Assembly: GCA_002737115.1 (NCBI GenBank)
Contig: NSHR01000032.1
Coordinates: 1 to 44,944, forward strand
Origin: Gemmatimonadota bacterium
GTDB lineage: Bacteria > Gemmatimonadota > Gemmatimonadetes > Gemmatimonadales > Gemmatimonadaceae
Direction: 5' to 3'
DNA: 44,944 nt
Shown here: piece by piece, positions 1 through 8,358 of the stretch
Layout of the letters: each line of letters starts with the position of its first letter
Position numbering within the stretch: the first letter of the stretch is position 1
Notes under the pieces: model-generated
What the model was told of the DNA's origin: nothing
Seen by the model: the letters and a program-made list of their open reading frames with translations, nothing else
Database searches by the model: none
Translations under genes and position numbers: made by a program

Positions 1-1326
1 GCTCGTGGTCGGCGTGCGACGCTTGCTCGGGCCACACCAGGTGCCGTTGTCCTGCGCCCCGCCGCAGATGTTGTACGGTACGGCCATATCGTAGGCCACT
101 TCGTAGAACTGCGCCACGGGAATGTTCTGTCCCTGTACGAAGTTGCCGCCCTTGTCGAACGTGATGGCGATGCCGCCGTCGTTGGCGATGACCCAGCGCT
201 CGGGATCACTCGGATCGATCCAGATGCCGTGCGAATCGATGTGCACGCCGTTGGCGGTGGCGCGGTTCGTCTTGCCGCCGTCTTCCGACATTTGCAGGTC
301 GGTGCTCGAGAAGTACACGCGGTCCGGGTTTTTCGGATCACTGCGCACCTGCGAGTAGTAGAACGGACGCACGTTGTAGTTGTTCATCTGCGCCCACGTG
401 GCGCCGCCGTCGGTGCTCTTCCACAACCCGTTGTTCTTCGGGCTGCGCTCACCCACGATGGGGCCGGTCGCATTGGCCGCCGCTTCGATCATCATGTACA
501 TCACGCTCGGATTCGCGTGGTTGATGTCGAGCGTCATGCGTCCCTTCTGACCAGACGGGAATCCGCCCCCCTTTACTTCCGCCCACGTGGTGCCGCCGTC
601 GGTGCTCTTCCAGAGCGCCGAGCCGGGGCCGCCGCTGAACAACGAGTACGGCGAGCGGCGACGCTCCCAGCTGGTGGCGAACAGGACGTTCGGATCCTTG
701 GGATGAATGGCCACATCGATCATGCCGGCCTTGTCGCTCACGAACTTCACCAGCTGCCACGACGTGCCGCCGTCGGTGGTCTTGTACAAGCCACGCTCCG
801 GATTCGAGCGCCACGCCGCACCGAGCGCCGCCACGTACACGACGTTCGGGTTGGTCGGGTGCACCGCGATGCGACCGATGTGCTCGGTCTTCTCGAGTCC
901 CTTGGCCGACCACGTGATGCCGCCGTCGGTGGACTTGAAGATGCCGCCGCCCGGCTCGATCGAGTTACGCGAGTTCGGCTCGCCGGTGCCGGCCCACACC
1001 TGCTGCGTATCCGACGGGGCGATGGCGAGCATGCCCATCGAAATCACGCGCTGGTCGTCGAACACCGGACGCCACGTGGTGCCGTTGTTGGTGGTCTTCC
1101 AGATGCCACCGCCGGCGGCGGCGGCGAACAGGGTCTTGGAGGGGCCAGGAATGCCGACGACGTCGGACATGCGGCCCATGAAGTTGGCGGGGCCAACCGT
1201 ACGCCAGCGCATACCGGCCACGGCGGCGGAGTCGAGCGACTGCGCACCCAGCGCGGGAGCGCCCAGTGACTGGGCACCCAGGAGCACGCTGCCAGCCAGC
1301 CAGGCGAGGGAAGAAATTCGGGACAT
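1..1326 (-). CDS. Secreted BNR/Asp-box (sortilin/VPS10-like) propeller protein, C-terminus off the window
   Basis: The frame is open for 442 codons from ATG at 1326 to the left edge, so the 3' end is missing. A hydrophobic N-terminal signal is followed by repeated Asp-box motifs such as IWKTTNNGTTW, IFKSTDGGITW, LYKTTDGGTSW and LWKSTDGGTTW, which mark beta-propeller blades. It is a clear paralogue of the protein encoded at 10663-13665: both share MSGR/MGR near the start, the WAGTGE/WVGTGE motif and the ERGLYKTTDGG-type blade. Family members are annotated as glycosyl hydrolase BNR, sortilin-like or WD40/YVTN proteins. They are exported, and their substrate is generally unknown. DNA at 1234-1278 contains three copies of a 15-bp unit, giving GAQSL-GAPAL-GAQSL just after the signal core. 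The gene is divergent from the dehydrogenase at 1397. Confidence 0.88.
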   Translation of the reverse strand, partial: MSRISSLAWLAGSVLLGAQSLGAPALGAQSLDSAAVAGMRWRTVGPANFMGRMSDVVGIPGPSKTLFAAAAGGGIWKTTNNGTTWRPVFDDQRVISMGMLAIAPSDTQQVWAGTGEPNSRNSIEPGGGIFKSTDGGITWSAKGLEKTEHIGRIAVHPTNPNVVYVAALGAAWRSNPERGLYKTTDGGTSWQLVKFVSDKAGMIDVAIHPKDPNVLFATSWERRRSPYSLFSGGPGSALWKSTDGGTTWAEVKGGGFPSGQKGRMTLDINHANPSVMYMMIEAAANATGPIVGERSPKNNGLWKSTDGGATWAQMNNYNVRPFYYSQVRSDPKNPDRVYFSSTDLQMSEDGGKTNRATANGVHIDSHGIWIDPSDPERWVIANDGGIAITFDKGGNFVQGQNIPVAQFYEVAYDMAVPYNICGGAQDNGTWCGPSKRRTPTTS

Positions 1327-1396
1327 AGGGGAACGGTGGGGGGAGTGTTACGGGCTCACCATGGAAAACGTACGCCCCCCCCCACACGTTTAGCCA

Positions 1397-2449
1397 ATGA
1401 CTCACACCCTCGGTTTTGCCGCGTTTGGCGCGGCCGCTCCCCTCGGTCCGTGGAGCTTCGAGCGCCGTGCGCCCGGCCCGCGCGACGTGCAGATCCAGAT
1501 TCTCTTCTGCGGCATCTGCCATTCCGACCTGCACACGGTGCGCGGCGAATGGGGCCCGATCAGCTACCCACAGGTGCCTGGACATGAAATCGTGGGGCGG
1601 GTCGTCTCGACGGGATCCGATGTCACCCGCTGGAAGGCGGGTGACATGGTGGGCGTGGGGTGCATGGTCGACAGCTGCCGCACCTGTCCCTCGTGCGAAG
1701 ACGGGCTCGAGCAGTACTGCGAGGCCGGCATGACCGGCACCTACGGCGGCGTGGAGAAGCAGACGGGCCTCCCCACCCAGGGTGGCTACTCCAACGCGAT
1801 CGTGGTCGACGACCGCTACGTGCTGCGTATTCCCGACGGCATGGACTCGGCCGGCGCCGCCCCGCTGCTCTGCGCGGGGATCACCACCTTCTCGCCGCTC
1901 CGCCACTGGAAGGTCGGTCCGGGCAGTCGGGTCGGCGTGGTCGGCATTGGCGGACTCGGGCATATGGCCGTGAAGCTGGCCGCCGCGATGGGCGCGCACG
2001 TGGTGGTGCTCACCACCTCGCCGTCCAAGATCGACGACGCCAAGCGCCTCGGCGCCCACGACGTCGTGATGTCGAAGGACAGGGCGGCCATGAAGGCCTT
2101 CTCCAATTCGCTCGACCTGATCATCGATACCGTCGGCACGTCGCATGATCTCGAGCCCGAGTTCGCCCTGCTCCGTCGTGATGGCGCGCTCTGCCTGCTG
2201 GGTGGCTCCCCCGAGCCGCACCATTACCCAGGCGCCTTCTCGTTCATCATGAAACGAAAGAAGCTGGCCGGCTCGCTCATCGGCGGCATCCCGGAAACGC
2301 AGGAGATGCTCGACTTCTGCGCGGCGCACCACATCCTCGCCGACATCGAAGTCGTCGCCGCGTCGGCCATCAACGAGGCCTACGAGCGCATGCTCAAGGC
2401 CGACGTGAAGTACCGCTTCGTGATCGATCTCAGCACGCTTGAAGGCTGA
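1397..2449 (+). CDS. Zinc-dependent NAD(P) alcohol dehydrogenase, YahK/cinnamyl-alcohol type
   Basis: This 350-residue medium-chain dehydrogenase/reductase is probably a cytosolic NADP-dependent aldehyde reductase. Catalytic zinc ligands are visible as C41 in CGICHSDLH, H63 in PGHE and C159 in LLCAGIT. The structural zinc cysteines are C94, C97, C100 and C108. The Rossmann glycine motif GIGGLGH spans residues 183-189. Length and motif order fit the CAD/YahK branch, where members reduce a broad range of aldehydes. The exact substrate cannot be read from sequence. It stands alone, divergent from the BNR protein with about 70 bp between them. It differs clearly from the second MDR dehydrogenase at 26446. 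Confidence 0.93.
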   Translation: MTHTLGFAAFGAAAPLGPWSFERRAPGPRDVQIQILFCGICHSDLHTVRGEWGPISYPQVPGHEIVGRVVSTGSDVTRWKAGDMVGVGCMVDSCRTCPSCEDGLEQYCEAGMTGTYGGVEKQTGLPTQGGYSNAIVVDDRYVLRIPDGMDSAGAAPLLCAGITTFSPLRHWKVGPGSRVGVVGIGGLGHMAVKLAAAMGAHVVVLTTSPSKIDDAKRLGAHDVVMSKDRAAMKAFSNSLDLIIDTVGTSHDLEPEFALLRRDGALCLLGGSPEPHHYPGAFSFIMKRKKLAGSLIGGIPETQEMLDFCAAHHILADIEVVAASAINEAYERMLKADVKYRFVIDLSTLEG

Positions 2450-2501
2450 CCACCTGGCCCGATGCTGACAGCGGCAGGTCGCTTCCGTTAGCAGTGGAGC
2501 A

Positions 2502-2720
2502 TGTTGCCCGAACTCTTCACGCCTCGAGCGCATCTTCACCCCGCTCGATCGGCGGGCGTCACCGTGCGACGCGCAGCGGGAGCGGATGGGCGTTGGTCTT
2601 TCCATCGCGCGCACGTTTGCCCGCGCGCAGCGCGGCGATGTGCGCTACCGCGCGCGCGAGGGCGGTGGTTCGGCCTTCGTGTTCGTCGTTGCGACCGCGC
2701 ACGACAGCGACGCGACGTGA
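2502..2720 (+). pseudogene. Decayed C-terminal tail of a sensor histidine kinase
   Basis: The 308 bp between the dehydrogenase and the aminotransferase contain one frame, ending in TGA at 2718-2720, whose translation looks like the end of a kinase HATPase domain. It reads LERIFTPLDRR, then GVGLSIARTFARAQRGDV (the G2-box region), then a GGGSAFVFVVATA strand. No start codon, HisKA domain or N-box is present upstream. The matching segment is only about 65 codons, so I read it as a relic of a deleted two-component gene. The left boundary is arbitrary. Seen directly: the motif-bearing frame. Inferred: loss of the rest of the gene. Confidence 0.6.
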
Positions 2721-2757
2721 CGCAGGTGGCGAACAGATGGCGGTGCTAACCGACCCC

Positions 2758-3927
2758 TTACCGTCCCGCGTTCACCCGTGCCGACAGTCCGGCCAGCCGT
2801 TCGCCCGCGGCTCTGAGCGTTTCTTCCCGCTTGGCGAAATGGAAGCGAATGAGATGATTCACCGGCTCGCGGAAAAAGCTCGAGCCCGGCACACCGGCCA
2901 CGCCGATGTCCTTGATCAGCCATTCGGACGCGAGCGTGTCGTTGGCAAAGCCGAGGGCCGTGATGTCCACCATGACGTAGTAGGCACCCTGCGGCTCGGT
3001 GAACGGCAACCCCGTGCTGCGGAGAATGTCGAGGAAGATCTCGCGCTTGGCGCTATAGAGCTTGGTGAGGCCCGCATAGTACGAGTCGGGGAGCTCGAGG
3101 GCGCCGACCGCCGCTTCCATGAGCGGCGCCGCCGCGCCGACGGTGAGGAAATCGTGCACCTTCTTCGCCTGCGCGATCACGCTGGCGGGCGCATGCACGT
3201 AGCCCAGACGCCAACCGGTGATCGAGTACGTTTTCGACAGGGAACTGCAGGTGATCGTGCGCTCGAAGGCGCCCGGCAGGGTGTTGAAGTACACGTGCTG
3301 GTGCGGCGCGTACACGATGTGTTCGTACGGCTCGTCCATGATCACCCAGGTGTCGTACTGCTGCGCGTACTTGAGGATGATCATCAGTTCCTCGCGCGTG
3401 AACACCTTGCCGCTGGGGTTCGATGGGTTGCACACCACGATCGCCTTCGGGCGCTGCGCGAACGCGGCGGCGAGCACGTCTTCGTCGAAGCCGAAGTGCG
3501 GCGGATGCAGCGGCACGTAGATCGGCTCGGCCCCGGAGAGAATCGCGTCGGCCGCGTAGTTCTCGTAGAACGGCGAGAAGATGATCACCTTGTCGCCCGG
3601 ATTGCACGCCGTCATCATGGCGACCATCATCGCTTCCGTGCTGCCGCAGGTGACCACGAGTTCCGATTCGGGGTCGACCTCGAGGCCGCTGAAGTGCGAG
3701 ATCTTCTTCGCCAGCGCGGTCCGGAAGCGCGGCGCGCCCCACGTCACCGCATACTGATGGAACGGCCCGCGCGTGGCGCGCTCGAGCCCCTCCAGCAACA
3801 CTTCCGGCGGATCGAAATCCGGAAAGCCCTGCGACAAATTGATGGCGCCATGCTGATTCGCAAGGCGCGTGGTACCGCGAATCACCGATTCGCTGAAGAC
3901 GGAAAGACGCTGAGCAGTCGTAGGCAT
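2758..3927 (-). CDS. PLP-dependent class I/II aminotransferase (kynurenine/methionine aminotransferase-like)
   Basis: This 389-residue fold-type I aminotransferase would be cytosolic. Landmarks are LSQGFPDFDPP near residue 31, the NPSNPSGK motif with N170, the cofactor Asp in MDEPYEH (D198, Y201), the PLP lysine K232 in SLSKTYSITGWRLGY and the substrate-carboxylate arginine region near the C-terminus (IRFHFA). The SQGFPDF start and the TGWRLGY block are typical of the YbdL/kynurenine-oxoglutarate aminotransferase branch, which acts on methionine, glutamine or aromatic amino acids. The specific substrate is not determinable here. The start ATG is divergent from the DUF3429 gene, with 47 bp containing a CATATACC stretch that may hold promoters for both. 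Confidence 0.93.
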   Translation of the reverse strand: MPTTAQRLSVFSESVIRGTTRLANQHGAINLSQGFPDFDPPEVLLEGLERATRGPFHQYAVTWGAPRFRTALAKKISHFSGLEVDPESELVVTCGSTEAMMVAMMTACNPGDKVIIFSPFYENYAADAILSGAEPIYVPLHPPHFGFDEDVLAAAFAQRPKAIVVCNPSNPSGKVFTREELMIILKYAQQYDTWVIMDEPYEHIVYAPHQHVYFNTLPGAFERTITCSSLSKTYSITGWRLGYVHAPASVIAQAKKVHDFLTVGAAAPLMEAAVGALELPDSYYAGLTKLYSAKREIFLDILRSTGLPFTEPQGAYYVMVDITALGFANDTLASEWLIKDIGVAGVPGSSFFREPVNHLIRFHFAKREETLRAAGERLAGLSARVNAGR

Positions 3928-3974
3928 GGCGTCGACATATACCGCGCGGCGCCCGTCGGCGCTACCTTCGCGCG

Positions 3975-4418
3975 ATGCCTACCCGCACCTTCTGGCTGAT
4001 CAGCGCGTCGGGGCTCGCCCCGTTTCTCGTGTGCCTCGCCATCGCCTACGGCTCACCCGATGTCAGTGCGTTGCACGACGCCGCGGTGAAGACCTTTCTC
4101 GTGTATGCCGCCCTCACGCTCAGCTTTCTGGGTGGGGCGCGCTGGGGTGCCGAGCTGGCGCGGTCCCCCGACGCGCCGAACCTCCGGCGCATGGTGGCGG
4201 GCGCGACGCCGACCGTAGTTGGGCTCGCCGCCCTCTTGCCACAAACGCCACTCAAGGCGGCGCTCGGGCTGCTCATACTGAGCGGGGGGATCCAGCTGGC
4301 GTGGGACGTCGCCGCGTCGCGCAGCGGACTGCTGCCCCCGTGGAACGCCCGCGTGCGCACCGTGATGACCATCGCCGGCACGCTGTGCAGTCTCGCGCTC
4401 TGGCCCGCCATCGCATGA
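3975..4418 (+). CDS. DUF3429 family integral membrane protein
   Basis: This 147-residue protein has about four predicted membrane helices. The central motif LTLSFLGGARWGAEL is typical of the DUF3429 (TMEM69-like) family. The function of that family is unknown. It is the first gene of a plus-strand operon. Its stop overlaps the ATG of the acetyltransferase gene (ATGA at 4415-4418), implying translational coupling. Nothing in the sequence indicates a catalytic site. The assignment rests on the FLGGxxWG motif and the helix pattern. Confidence 0.85.
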   Translation: MPTRTFWLISASGLAPFLVCLAIAYGSPDVSALHDAAVKTFLVYAALTLSFLGGARWGAELARSPDAPNLRRMVAGATPTVVGLAALLPQTPLKAALGLLILSGGIQLAWDVAASRSGLLPPWNARVRTVMTIAGTLCSLALWPAIA

Positions 4419-5275
4419 CCACGTCGCATCCGTGCGGCGCACCCGACGATACGCCGCTGCCGACGCCGCTGCGCGATGCCGTGTGTGCGCGGCTCGGCAT
4501 CGCCCCCGCGCCACCGACGCTGGATTTTCTGGAGGCCGTCTACGCCGCGTGGTGCCGCCGCGTGCCGTTCGACAACGTGCGCAAGCTCATCGCCCTGCGA
4601 GAGGCCGCCCCGCCGCCCCTGCCGGGCACCCAGGCCGCCGATTTCTTCGAGCATTGGCTGGCGCACGGCACCGGCGGCACCTGCTGGTCCTCCAGCAATG
4701 CGCTGTACATGCTCGTCACCGCCCTCGGCTTCACGGCACGACGCATCGCCGGCTCGATGCGCGACCTGGGATTCATCACCCACGGCAGTACGGTGGTGGC
4801 CATCGACGGACGCGACTGGCTGGTGGATTCGTCGGCGCTCACGCAGCGCCCCGTACCGCTCTTCGCCGGACCCTACCGTGATCCCGATCCCGCCTTCGCC
4901 ACCACCTGGACCATGGACGGCGACACGCACCTGCTGCGCTTCGGCGCTGCCCCCGGTCCCGAGCACACCGTGTGCCGGTTCATGATCGACTCGATCGATC
5001 ATGCGTTTCTCGACGCCGCGCACGAACGATCGCGCGGGTTCGGACGCTTCAACGAGATCACGTACGCGCGGCGCAATGTCGCCGATGGATTTCTCGTGCT
5101 GTCCTCGGCCGTGCGCTATCACCGCACGGCCGACGGCACCGATGTCCGCTCGCTCAACCGCGACGCCCTGCTGCGGTCGCTCGCCGATGACTTCGGGATC
5201 GGCCCCGACGTGCTGCAGCGCTACGAGGCGTGCGGGGCGCTCGAGGCGAATTTCACGCCCACCATCCCCCTATGA
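4415..5275 (+). CDS. Arylamine N-acetyltransferase (NAT)-like protein
   Basis: The product is 286 residues from an ATG overlapping the preceding stop. It carries the NAT cysteine-protease-like triad: C90 in GTGGTCWSSSNAL, H123 in ITHGSTVVAI and D138 in DWLVDSS. The early VPFDNV segment near residue 50 matches the family's PFEN block. NATs move acetyl groups from acetyl-CoA to arylamines, hydrazines or hydroxylamines; some relatives act in ansamycin ring closure. The canonical RGGxCxExN is changed to GTGGTCWSSSN, so the acceptor may differ. It overlaps the MFS gene by the same ATGA arrangement, suggesting that the transporter handles its substrate or product. Confidence 0.82.
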   Translation: MTTSHPCGAPDDTPLPTPLRDAVCARLGIAPAPPTLDFLEAVYAAWCRRVPFDNVRKLIALREAAPPPLPGTQAADFFEHWLAHGTGGTCWSSSNALYMLVTALGFTARRIAGSMRDLGFITHGSTVVAIDGRDWLVDSSALTQRPVPLFAGPYRDPDPAFATTWTMDGDTHLLRFGAAPGPEHTVCRFMIDSIDHAFLDAAHERSRGFGRFNEITYARRNVADGFLVLSSAVRYHRTADGTDVRSLNRDALLRSLADDFGIGPDVLQRYEACGALEANFTPTIPL

Positions 5276-6639
5276 ACGTCGCTGAAACCGGCTTCGCCAT
5301 CGCCGCGCGTCGATTGTTGCCGCTGCTGTTCGTGAGCTACATCGTAGCGTTCCTCGACCGCGTCAATATTGGCTTCGCCAAATTACAGATGGCCTCCGCC
5401 CTCGGCTTCTCCGACGCGGTGTACGGATTCGGCGCCGGCATTTTCTTTCTCGGCTACTTCCTCTTTGAAGTGCCCAGCAACCTCGCCCTCGAGAAGTTCG
5501 GGGCGCGCCGGTGGATTACCCGCATCATGTTCACCTGGGCGATCATCTCCGGCGCCTTCGCGTTCGTGGACCGCATTCCCTGGGGACCGCTGCCAGCGCT
5601 CTTCGGTGTCGCACCGCTTGAGTTCGGGTTTTATGCGCTGCGCTTTCTGCTCGGCGTCGCGGAAGCTGGATTCTTCCCGGGCATCATTCTCTATCTCACC
5701 TACTGGTTTCCCGCCGCCAAGCGCGCCCGCACCGTGGCGCTGTTCATGACCGCCGTCGCCGCCGCCAACGTGATCGGGGCCCCCGTGTCGGGCGCCATCA
5801 TGCAGTACGCTGATGGCATGGGTGGCTGGAGCGGATGGCGATGGCTGTTCGTGCTCGAAGCGATCCCGTCGATGATCGCCGGCATCGGCATCTGGTGCTT
5901 GCTGCCCGACCGACCCGCGCAGGCATCGTGGCTCACCTCGGAGCAGCGCCACGCGATTACCGCGCAACTCGCCCAGGAGGACACGGCCGCGCACGGCATC
6001 GCGCACAGCACCGCGCGCGTCGCCGCGACTGGTGCGGCGCAGGCGCTGCGCAGCGGCCGCGTGTGGGTGCTGGCGCTCGTGTATCTGGCCGGCACGTTCT
6101 CGCTGTATGGCGTGAGCTTCTGGATGCCGACCATCGTGCAGGAGCTGGGCATCGGCAAGACGGAGTACCTGGAGATCGGACTGCTCAGCATGATCCCGTG
6201 GGGCACCGCCGGCGTCGTCATGGTGTGGGCCGGCGCGCGCTCCGACCGCACCGGCGCGCGGCATCAGCATGTGGCGGGCGCGTTGCTCGTGGCGGCGGCA
6301 GGGCTGGTCGGGCTGGTGCTCGTCGGTGCGCACGTGGTGCCGGCGCTGATCGCGCTTTGCTTCGTGACCGCAGGCGTGTTGTCGTTTTTCGCCACGTTCT
6401 GGTCGTTGCCCACCGCCTTCCTCCGGCAAACCGCCGCCGCGGCCGGTATCGCTTGGATCAACGCGGTCGGGAATCTCGGTGGCCATTTCGGACCGGATAT
6501 TATCGGCCGCATTCGAACCGCCACCGGCAGCGCGAACTACGGGTTTCTTTTCCTCGCGGCGCTGGCAGTGGCAGGGGCCCTGCTCACACTCTTCGCGACG
6601 GGTGCACGTGAGCGGACCATGACGACACAGGAAACCTGA
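5272..6639 (+). CDS. MFS transporter, anion:cation symporter (ACS) type
   Basis: This 455-residue protein has about 12 membrane segments. The opening blocks (FLDRVNIGFAKLQM, then GYFLFEVPSNLALEKFGARRWI) are the signature of the ACS subfamily. That group carries organic anions such as galactonate, tartrate, 4-hydroxyphenylacetate or phthalate with protons. The mid-protein block LYLTYWFPAAKRAR also fits. The start ATG at 5272 overlaps the stop of the NAT-like gene, and the next gene begins 3 nt after its stop, so all are probably co-transcribed. The substrate is not identifiable. The link with an acetyltransferase suggests an aromatic acid or amine, but that is inference. Confidence 0.92.
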   Translation: MNVAETGFAIAARRLLPLLFVSYIVAFLDRVNIGFAKLQMASALGFSDAVYGFGAGIFFLGYFLFEVPSNLALEKFGARRWITRIMFTWAIISGAFAFVDRIPWGPLPALFGVAPLEFGFYALRFLLGVAEAGFFPGIILYLTYWFPAAKRARTVALFMTAVAAANVIGAPVSGAIMQYADGMGGWSGWRWLFVLEAIPSMIAGIGIWCLLPDRPAQASWLTSEQRHAITAQLAQEDTAAHGIAHSTARVAATGAAQALRSGRVWVLALVYLAGTFSLYGVSFWMPTIVQELGIGKTEYLEIGLLSMIPWGTAGVVMVWAGARSDRTGARHQHVAGALLVAAAGLVGLVLVGAHVVPALIALCFVTAGVLSFFATFWSLPTAFLRQTAAAAGIAWINAVGNLGGHFGPDIIGRIRTATGSANYGFLFLAALAVAGALLTLFATGARERTMTTQET

Positions 6640-6642
6640 CGA

Positions 6643-6666
6643 ATGCGGATGCAAATGCAGATGCAG
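6643..6666 (+). repeat. Four-copy ATGCRR hexamer repeat at the start of the TPR gene
   Basis: Units ATGCGG, ATGCAA, ATGCAG and ATGCAG lie in frame, followed by ATGATG. Gain or loss of a unit would keep the frame and add or remove Met-Arg/Gln pairs ahead of the signal peptide. Whether the tract is unstable is not shown. Confidence 0.75.
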
Positions 6667-7389
6667 ATGATGTGGCGCCGCGTACGGGTGGCCCTCCTTC
6701 TCGGAGCGCTGGTTTCGCTCGCGCCGCGTCCGGCGCAAGCGCAGGCGGCGCCTGCCGCGACGGCCATCGACCGCGCCCTCGCCACCAGCCAGTGGCGCGA
6801 CGCGGTGCGCCTGCTCGACAGCGCCCTGACGGTGACGCCCCGTGACGCCACTCGACTACAGCAGCGAGGTCGGGCCCATCGTGAGCTCGCGCAGTTCGAT
6901 AAAGCACTGGCGGACTACACCCTGGCACTTGCCGTGGACCGTCGCTTTGCCGCCGCCTATGGTGGCCGGGCGATCGTGCAGCAGCGTCTCGGCAACATCA
7001 ACGCGGCGTTCGCTGACGTCGACAGCGCCCGCGCCCTCGGCATGAACGATCCGCAACTCGACCTCGTGGATGGGATCGGACACCTGATGAACGATGATGG
7101 CGCCAAGGCGTGGGCACGCTTCAACACGTACGTGCGCGCCGAGCCCGACGCCGCCCAAGGGTGGATGCTGCGCGGCCGTGCCGCGGGGATGTTGGGGCGC
7201 AACGCCGACGCCGAAAAGGACTTCACGGCGGCGATCGAACGGCGGATGCCTGGACCCGAGGTGTACACGCTGCGGGCGATGGCGAGAGTGGCACTGCGGA
7301 ACACGGCCGGGGCCTGTGCCGATCTGACCGAGGCCGCGAACCGCGGCGACAAGACGGCCGCCGGCACGGTGACCAAGATCTGTCGTTAG
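6643..7389 (+). CDS. Secreted tetratricopeptide-repeat protein
   Basis: The product is about 248 residues, with a signal peptide ending near ALVSLAPRPAQAQA and then several TPR helices (for example RGRAHRELAQFDKALADYTLAL and a later RGRAAGMLGRNADAEKDF block). TPRs mediate protein contacts, and no enzyme domain is visible. It is the last gene of the operon. An AGGA at 6629-6632, inside the end of the MFS gene, could serve as its ribosome site. The first codons are four hexamers (ATGCRR), so five in-frame ATGs compete as starts. The stop overlaps the convergent DUF4184 gene by 4 bp. Confidence 0.85.
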   Translation: MRMQMQMQMMWRRVRVALLLGALVSLAPRPAQAQAAPAATAIDRALATSQWRDAVRLLDSALTVTPRDATRLQQRGRAHRELAQFDKALADYTLALAVDRRFAAAYGGRAIVQQRLGNINAAFADVDSARALGMNDPQLDLVDGIGHLMNDDGAKAWARFNTYVRAEPDAAQGWMLRGRAAGMLGRNADAEKDFTAAIERRMPGPEVYTLRAMARVALRNTAGACADLTEAANRGDKTAAGTVTKICR

Positions 7390-8213
7390 GCCTCGGCGAC
7401 CGTCCGCACACGGTTCAGTCGGAGGCCCAGCGCCAGCAGCACCGCGCCGCCGACCGAAAAGGTGATCGCTCCAAACACCGTCCCAGCCAGTGCCAACTTC
7501 GGGCTTTCTCCCTCCCGTAACGTGCGCCCCGCCGCCGCGCCGAGCATCGCCACGACGAGAATCAGTCGGGCAATCAGCAGGCCGTGTTGCCGCGGCATGC
7601 GCGGGAGGCGGTATTCGGCGGTGTGTGCTCCGCCAGACTGACCCACACCGCGCCACTGCCACACGGCCCGTTGGCGCACGATGCGTCGCCAGAGTACAAG
7701 CGTTACCACGGCAAAGATGACGGTACACCACAGCTGCAGCGCGTCGTGCAGTGGGACCGTCCCGCCGAAATGTGGAACGGGGGTACGCAGAATCGGAAAC
7801 CATGGGACCAACCATCCCGAGTGATTGCCGTGCGTCACACCGTCCAGCAACACGTGGGACATGCCACCCACCCACGCCGACGCGGCCACGCGTCCCCACG
7901 CGCGCATCGTCTGCGGCGGGCGAATCGCCGCCAGATCATGCGGCCGCCACCAGGCGTGATCCGGGACGTACGGCAGCAGGGCGGGAATCAGGAGCACGGT
8001 CGTGACCCACACCAACAGTGCGGTCAACGGAACCGTAAACCAGAATTGCGCCGACACCGTGTGACTGAGCAGCCAGTCGTCGTGCAGGCGGCCGATGAAC
8101 TCCAAGTCCGGAGCCATACTCCCGATACAAAGCGCAATGCCGGAGAACCGCGCGGGCCAGCGGAGCTTCAGCGGGAGTACGAGCGCCTGATGAGACAGGA
8201 GTGTGGCGGGCAT
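7386..8213 (-). CDS. DUF4184 family membrane protein
   Basis: This is a 275-residue integral membrane protein. The start MPATLLSHQALVLPLK is followed by IGSMAPDLEF, SHTVSAQFWFTVPL and a MSHVLLDGVTH block. These are the recurrent His/Asp motifs of the DUF4184 family, distantly like YdjM/metal-dependent membrane hydrolases. About six hydrophobic segments are visible. The longer frame up to 8336 lacks these features, so the internal ATG at 8213 is preferred. Function is unknown; conserved SMAPD, SHT and SHxxxDxxTH motifs suggest a possible metal site (inference). Its 3' end overlaps the TPR gene by 4 bp, and repeat array A lies upstream. Confidence 0.85.
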   Translation of the reverse strand: MPATLLSHQALVLPLKLRWPARFSGIALCIGSMAPDLEFIGRLHDDWLLSHTVSAQFWFTVPLTALLVWVTTVLLIPALLPYVPDHAWWRPHDLAAIRPPQTMRAWGRVAASAWVGGMSHVLLDGVTHGNHSGWLVPWFPILRTPVPHFGGTVPLHDALQLWCTVIFAVVTLVLWRRIVRQRAVWQWRGVGQSGGAHTAEYRLPRMPRQHGLLIARLILVVAMLGAAAGRTLREGESPKLALAGTVFGAITFSVGGAVLLALGLRLNRVRTVAEA

Positions 8214-8358
8214 GTCGCTCCGGTGGCGTGGTCGTGTCGGTGTCCGAGTGCCTCGTGGAGCAGTGTCGTTGATAAACTCGACGGTCTCCCGACGATCACG
8301 TCGCGGGACGGCGTCGGTCATGCAACGAACCCGCAACGGCGGGCGGGCCGTCCGGAAG

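Noticed and set aside
965-2614. Minus-strand open frame of 549 codons
   Set aside because: It lies opposite the alcohol dehydrogenase and across the BNR start. Its translation is Arg/His-rich with no recognisable motif, the usual high-GC shadow.
2494-3999. Plus-strand open frame of 501 codons
   Set aside because: It is antisense to the aminotransferase, which has all its catalytic motifs; the frame has none.
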